A DNA stretch of 64,000 nt, taken from Ulota crispa (lineage: Eukaryota; Streptophyta; Bryopsida; Orthotrichales; Orthotrichaceae). The notes under the pieces are model-generated. The model was not told the origin of the DNA, searched no databases, and saw only the letters and a program-made list of their open reading frames with translations. Each line of letters begins with the position of its first letter. Position 1 is the stretch's first letter. Of this stretch, positions 58,927-64,000 are shown piece by piece. A program made the position numbers and the translations under genes. The stretch covers positions 28,767,060 to 28,831,059 of the forward strand of contig OY987243.1 of assembly GCA_963920765.1 (NCBI GenBank), read 5' to 3'.

Positions 58927-59761
58927 CCCCTGAAGAACTATTGTCCCCTCTGGTAACAAATGGGACTTTGGGTATGTACATATGGCTAAACCATTTTTTT
59001 TAATAAATTGAATCTTTTGAGGAAGGTGTGGAATTTAAAAATGTACGTGCACATCTAATTTTTTCTTCATTCTAACATTTATTGAAGAAGCTATGCATGA
59101 ATTTTTGGAAAATAAGGAAGGGTGGGTAGCCCAAAACCTTTTTTAAAAATTGCTTTTTAAAAATAAAAATCTGAAGTTGGTTTTTATATTTATGTATCTG
59201 TGGAAAGTTTTGAATCATTCAATTTTGAATGATGAGTGAGAAGTTTTAGTTTACAGGTTGATATGGGACTCCCGAACCTCCATTCCTTTTTCCCCTTGTA
59301 AAATTTGGTGGTTTAACTTTTTTTGCTCTTTGTGTATTTGTTTTTTGACTTTTTTTTGACCAAGTTGTAGTAGATTAAGATTCCTTGGTTTTCACCATTT
59401 GGATCAAAGTAACTCAGATTTCTGAATTTTACATAAATCCTCCAATTTTGCCTAGTGTATATGCAAATTTCATGGCCTTACAGAGCATTGCAAGATTTTA
59501 CAAAGTATGATTCAAACTTCCGATTCATTTGAAAATTATCCCATGCTTACCTAACTTGGTCTTCTAAATGGAAAAAATAAACCTCAACTTTGCGTAGAGC
59601 AATCTTTTTGAAATAGGAGACGTCAAAAGCATTTGAAATTTTTGGGCAGCAAGGAAAAAAACCTTTTTTTCACTTTAGATGTCAATATCTCACTCCTCTA
59701 CATCTAGAATGAGCTGTTTTTTTCCCACAAGTACCTCCCATAGTATAGGGCAAGATCCTAT
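58927..59761 (+). mobile_element. TTAA-flanked 1.15-kb family, left part, cut by a CACTA element
   Basis: TTAA at 58923-58926 precedes CCCCTGAAGAACTATTGTCC. The sequence follows the order of 29056-30090 (AACAAATGGGACTTTGGG, TGGAAAAAATAAACCTC, AGGGCAAGATCCTA) and stops exactly where CACTAGTAGAAAA begins. In the uninterrupted copy the corresponding text is AAGACAAGATCCTACAATTG near 30072. Confidence 0.75.
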
Positions 59762-60653
59762 CACTAGTAGAAAATTCAGCACAAAATCAACAGTATTTCA
59801 ACCAAAAACTGTTGATTTTTTCTGTCAATTTGGTCAAGTTGATTTGGGTACTTTTCTGTTGATTTTTTGTTGATTATTTACAGTTTTTTGTTAATTTGTT
59901 GTTGATTTCTATTACGTATTTTATGTTGTTCAATTCTATTCTTTTTCAATTAAATTTTTTTTTTCATAGAATTTTTTTTATTTTACGAAAATGTGAACTT
60001 TTTAGAGGACGGGCAGCTACCCCAGTCGCCGGGCAGCTGCCCGAACTCTCGGGCAGCTACTGGTAGTGGGATTTGAATCCTCCACCTCTCTTCTCACACT
60101 CCACAACTTTAACACATTCTCAAAAATCACTAGAGAATGTGCAAATACACATGCACACATTGGTATCTTGATTCTATTTGTACATTAAATGTTCATGTCT
60201 TTAGTAATCCAGTAGACTTTGGAGGCTATTTTCGTCCATTAAAGGACTTTTTTTCAAAAAACTTAGAACTAAGAAAAGTTGGTAAATGTATTTTATTTTC
60301 ACCTTCAACAATTTTTTTTGGATTTCAATCTTTTTATCAAAAGTTATGAGCTAAAATCAGAGAAGGTGTTTAGAAATTTTAAATAAATTGTTTATTTCCA
60401 TCCTTTTGAATTTATTTATAAATTTTTTTTGGAATTCACAAATCTCATAAAGATTGTTGCAGGCAAAGGTTGGATTCATTAATAATTATTATTTAGTGCT
60501 AGTTTTTTTGTAAAAAGAACCTTATTTTGTTAAAATAGCCTCCATAGTTTGATGGCTTCAAATAACATGAAGTCGTGAAAAGTTACGGAATTAAAACCTT
60601 GCAATTATAAAATCAAAATTCTATAGACTTTTGAATAGTTTGATATTTTTTAA

Positions 60654-61065
60654 GGGCATTAATATGTGAATCACACCCTTTGAACTACTTTACCATACCC
60701 TCGGGGTAAATTTTAGATTTCTACCATCAAAAATTTGAGTTTGAGAATTTTGAAATCAAATTTGGACTTAGAGACCATGGTATTGTCTAGGACCATAAAA
60801 AAGGTTGTAATTCAACAACACCCAATGAAAAAGCTTATCTTTTTTTACAAACAAAAGTAAAATTAACAATTTTCTCCCTAACTAAACTTTTTCATTGGAT
60901 GTTCTTGAATTGCAACTTTTTTTATGGTTCTAGACAATACCATGGTCTCTAAGTCCAAATCTGAATTCAAAATTTTCAAATTCAACTTTTTGATGGTAGA
61001 AATCTACAATTTACCTCGTGGTGTGGTATAGTAATTGAAAGGGTGTGGTACACATATCAATTCCC
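60654..61065. mobile_element. 412-bp Mutator-like foldback nested in the CACTA element
   Basis: ATTTTTTAA (60645-60653) and ATCTTTTAA (61066-61074) form a 9-bp duplication with one change. The left arm runs GGGCATTAATATGTG through TTTGGACTTAGAGACCATGG; the right arm mirrors it as CCATGGTCTCTAAGTCCAAA through CACATATCAATTCCC. Arms are about 190 bases. It is related to 16799-17420. Confidence 0.88.
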
Positions 61066-61839
61066 ATCTTTTAAAGCTTATAAAAATATTTTATAAGATT
61101 GTTTTTTTTAATTCATTTGGTTAGTAATAGAAGGAAAAGTACTAAAAATACCCTTTAAGTCTTTCAAAATATCAAGTTTACGCCAAAAATATGTGAAACA
61201 TAAAAAATAGTCCTTATTTTTTGTAGGAATATCAATTATACTCCTATTATTTTGGAAAATTAATAAAATAACTCTTCTATTTTGAAATGTTAAATATATC
61301 CTTGTGTTATTGAAATGTAAAAATCACCTTTGGTTTCTTGTAAGAATTTGCTTTAAACTATACACTTGGTTATCATGTAACACAAAGATATTTTTGGTAC
61401 TTTTAATCCTTAAGGGACATATATGATTTCTTCAAAGAATTGAGGAGCATCATTTATATTTGTTTGTAAAGAAATTTTGGTATTTAAAACAACAAAATGT
61501 TGTACGTTTTATATAAAATTTTGTTGAATTAATGAAGTTGTGTCCAAAAGTATCTAGATCAACAAAAAACTGTTGAGTTTTTTGTTATTATGGTCATGTT
61601 TTTACTTGACTTTAAAGGCTACTAATTTTAAATCTTACCAAATTGTGAAAAGTAAAGAAAATAAAACCAATCAATGTACACTCAAACTTCTAAAAGATTC
61701 TTTTTTTTTGAAAACTTCTTTTATTTTTTAAAACTTCAAAAAAATTTAATGAGGTCCAAAAAGGTTTTAGAAAGACTTCAAAAACAAACCTAAACTATTG
61801 TGCTAGTTTTTTTGAAAGAATTTTGATGATTTACAAAAA

Positions 61840-62450
61840 GATTCCTAAAGGACTCTAATTCAGTCTAAGAGATTCTATTTCTATAAGTATTTTGAAGTAC
61901 TCTAACAAATTCCATAAAGATTTTAAAAAGATTCTCAAAGATTCCAAAAAGGTTCTTGAAAATTCTTAGAGATTTTCAAAGATTTTTTGAATTTCAAAAA
62001 AGATTCTCAAAAGATTTCCAAAGATTCTCAAAGATTTTCAATTGTTCTCAAACATTCTCAAAGATTCCAAAATACTTGAAAAGATTCCCAAAGATTCCAA
62101 ATGATTCACAAAGATTCCTAAAAGATTCTCAAAGATTCTCAAAGATTTCCAAAGATTCTTGAAGATTCCAAAGAGATTCTCAAAGATTTTCAAAGATTCT
62201 CAATTGTTCTCAAACATTCTCGAAGATTCCAAAAAAACTTGAAAAGATTTCCAAAGATTCCAAAAGATTCTCAAAGATTCCAAAAGATTCTCAAAGATTC
62301 CAAAAAGATTCTCAAAGATTCTCAAAGATTCTCAATTGTTCTCAAACATTCTCAAAGATTCCAAAAAAACTTGAAAAGATTCCAAAAGATTTCCAAAGAT
62401 TCATGAAGATTCCTAAATGATTCTCAAAAGATTCCAAAATTTCTTTTGAT
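61840..62450 (+). repeat. AAGATTC-rich array with higher-order units
   Basis: Dozens of AAAGATTCTC/AAAGATTCCA words follow one another at 9-12 base spacing. A longer unit containing CTCAATTGTTCTCAAACATT and the AAACTTGAAAAGATT segment recurs near 62036, 62200 and 62330, so short units are organised in larger ones. The open frame 61956-62162 (Phe/Ser/Lys-rich) is a by-product of the array. Confidence 0.9.
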
Positions 62451-62822
62451 TTAGATAATGGTGTCCAAATCAACAGACTGTATTTAGTTTTTTACAGAAT
62501 TCTGTTAAATTAATCAATTAGCGTGGGCAAGTGCCCAAATCAACAAGAAACTGTTGGTTTTTTGTTGTTTTGGACAAAGTTTTCTACTAGTGGGGGTTCT
62601 CATTTATCTAGATGAATCCATCTAGATATACAATATATAGGGAAGCCCCTTGGCAGAGATGCTCTTAGGTGAAGGCCTTGTGGAGTCAAACAAGGGGTCA
62701 TGCCCCATAGCGGTTAGTGGCGGTTTAGTTCTACAAGCTGGGGGGGCTAAATGTCACATGTTGTTGCTTCTGGTGCAACATAGGGACAAGTCTTCTTGAA
62801 AAAGCAGATCTTATGTTTGCTA

Positions 62823-63259
62823 AGGTAGAAGCACCTAATATGGGCACTTTTGTGAAATTAATTTAGGAGGAAAGTGCATTATTTGAGATTTTGAAATCAA
62901 ACTTTGGTTAGCAAATGGGCATAGATGGGCAAAAAATTGCCCTCATTTTATTTTGTACTTTTATGAATAAAATAAGAATTTTTGAAAACAAGGTTGTAAT
63001 TACACCTATTGTGGCATTGAACCTTGGGAAAACAAACAAGGAGACGACCAAATGAGTGAGCATGAGAGTTTAAGAAAAAATCACTTTAATGCTAAAAATG
63101 GTTATTGCAACTTGAATATGGAACAACGCTTGTCACGTTTGTGTGCATTAAGGGTTTAATTTGCATACAACAAGGGTTTGATTTGCATGCAACTAGGGTT
63201 TGCTTTGGGGGATATTCTAGGGGTTTAAAAAGGGTTGGTGTCCATGTAAGGTGCTTCTA
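62823..63259 (+). mobile_element. AGGTAG-family element, right terminus cut by the next MITE
   Basis: TA at 62821-62822 precedes AGGTAGAAGCACCT, and AGGTGCTTCTA at 63249-63259 is its inverted partner, broken off where the next AGGTAG element begins. The last few bases of the right end are not identifiable after that element. The interior is non-coding. Confidence 0.65.
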
Positions 63260-63658
63260 AGGTAGGACCACCCATTCCCAATCATTTAAGCTCCCGCATG
63301 ACACCACATTAGAGCAACAATGCGGTGCAAATTTTTCTTTGGTGGCTTCATACAAAATATTGTGACATGATTTTTTTCTGAATTTTTCATGCAAAATTGA
63401 GTTATATACAAACTTCAAAGTGCACAAAGTGTTCTAAACCCATACACAATCACTAGGCTCTCTTAATCCCAATCATAGCCAAAACACTTCTTGTTCACTA
63501 CTTCCTACTTTCTTTCATGACACATGTCATGACCTCATTCATCTTGATCTTGAAAAAGGGGAAAATACACATTCCAAGGCTTGAAAGTAGGCTAGTTGGA
63601 AATAGCACACCCTAGAGGTTGGGTTTGAATCCATCATTGGGAATGGGTGGTTCTACCT
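63260..63658 (+). mobile_element. 399-bp AGGTAG-family MITE
   Basis: TA at 63258-63259 precedes AGGTAGGACCACCCATTCCC; the right end GGGAATGGGTGGTTCTACCT is the inverted copy with one change and is followed by AA, one change from TA. It is the sister of 53901-54300. Confidence 0.85.
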
Positions 63659-63666
63659 AAATTTTA

Positions 63667-64000
63667 CCCCTAAAGGACCAAGCCCTTTTTCTGTAAAAAT
63701 CACTAAAAACTGCTACTTCTAGGAGGTTTAGTAAAAAAGGATTTATGTTTTGTTTTTGGAAAATCCAACCAAAGGATCTTGCCCCAAACTAAAAGAGGTA
63801 CTTGAGGGAAAAAAATTTGCTCAATCTAGAAGGAGAGGAGTGAGATATTTACATTTGAAGTGAACAAAAAGTTTTTTTCCATGCTGCCTAAATTTTTTAA
63901 AAGCCAAAAAATTGCTCTACCCAAAGCTGTACTTTATTTTTTCCATGTAGAAGATCAAGTTAGGTATGTGTGGGAGAATTTTCAAATCAATTGGAACTAT
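63667..64000 (-). mobile_element. TTAA-flanked 1.15-kb family, inverted copy cut by the window end
   Basis: CCCCTAAAGGACCAAGCCC, then AAAATCACTAAAAACTG, correspond to the complement of the right end of 29056-30205. Further on, AGAAGGAGAGGAGTGAGATA matches the complement of 59688-59715 in the 58927 copy. The left flank is TTTA instead of TTAA. Confidence 0.7.

Larger units (their letters stand above)
59762..62592. mobile_element. 2.83-kb non-autonomous CACTA element
   Basis: The ends are CACTAGTAGAAAA and TTTTCTACTAGTG. Subterminal regions on both sides carry several copies of CAACAGT and TGTTGATTT in the orientations expected of CACTA subterminal repeats. The flanking triplets (TAT and GGG) do not match, so one flank may be rearranged. 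It encodes no transposase; it contains the Mutator-like MITE at 60654-61065, a GGGCAGCTGCCC-type GC island at about 60009-60060 and the array at 61840-62450. Confidence 0.8.

Noticed and set aside
61956..62162. Phe/Ser/Lys-rich open frame
   Set aside because: Translation of the AAGATTC array.
1..64000. CRISPR arrays, operons, prophage or bacterial features
   Set aside because: No regularly spaced repeats with unique spacers and no prokaryotic gene arrangement; all genes are plant-like.

Overview
The window looks like nuclear DNA of a land plant. The evidence is spliced genes with kilobase introns, a chloroplast-type fatty-acid-binding chalcone-isomerase-like protein, a calcium-dependent protein kinase (CDPK) with four EF-hand positions, a plant-style TPR protein with a plastid-type N-terminus and a mitochondrial TypA GTPase. 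The species cannot be named from sequence alone. The intronless CDPK and TypA genes and the many TTAA-flanked elements make a typical flowering plant less likely than a bryophyte, lycophyte or fern; this is a weak inference.

Genes from left to right: (1) an FAP1-type plastid fatty-acid-binding protein on the minus strand, four exons between 9036 and 2264, whose last exon(s) lie left of the window; (2) an intronless mitochondrial TypA/BipA-type GTPase, 12916-14901 (+); (3) a TPR protein of about 1013 residues with a plastid-type N-terminus and two hydrophobic segments, at least nine exons, 18029-25654 (+); (4) an intronless CDPK, 40644-42131 (+); (5) a TFIIB-like pseudogene, 46835-45899 (-), with frameshifts and stops, beside a 200-base assembly gap; (6) a fossil Tc1/mariner transposase, about 52960-51906 (-); (7) an intronless type II membrane NPP-type nucleotide pyrophosphatase/phosphodiesterase, 54649-56091 (+). 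The genes show no operon-like or pathway clustering. FAP1, the TPR protein and TypA are organellar by prediction; the kinase and NPP act in signalling and extracellular or luminal nucleotide metabolism.

The rest is AT-rich DNA packed with short DNA transposons whose ends and target-site duplications (TSDs) can be read directly. There are five classes. (a) Several families are bounded by TTAA on both sides with CCC-type terminal inverted repeats (TIRs), a piggyBac-like signature; one copy has a related empty site inside the window. (b) At least seven termini follow the pattern TA + AGGTAG, one of them next to the fossil Tc1/mariner transposase. (c) Harbinger/Tourist-like MITEs have TAA, TTA or TGA duplications, including one nested inside another. 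(d) Mutator-like foldbacks include two with 9-bp duplications. (e) CACTA elements comprise a 108-bp perfect miniature and a 2.8-kb copy holding a nested Mutator-like element and an AAGATTC-rich array.

The most interesting result is this element landscape, especially the TTAA families and the AGGTAG families with their probable Tc1/mariner source. No protein-coding defence system, gene cluster, CRISPR array, tRNA or rRNA was seen.
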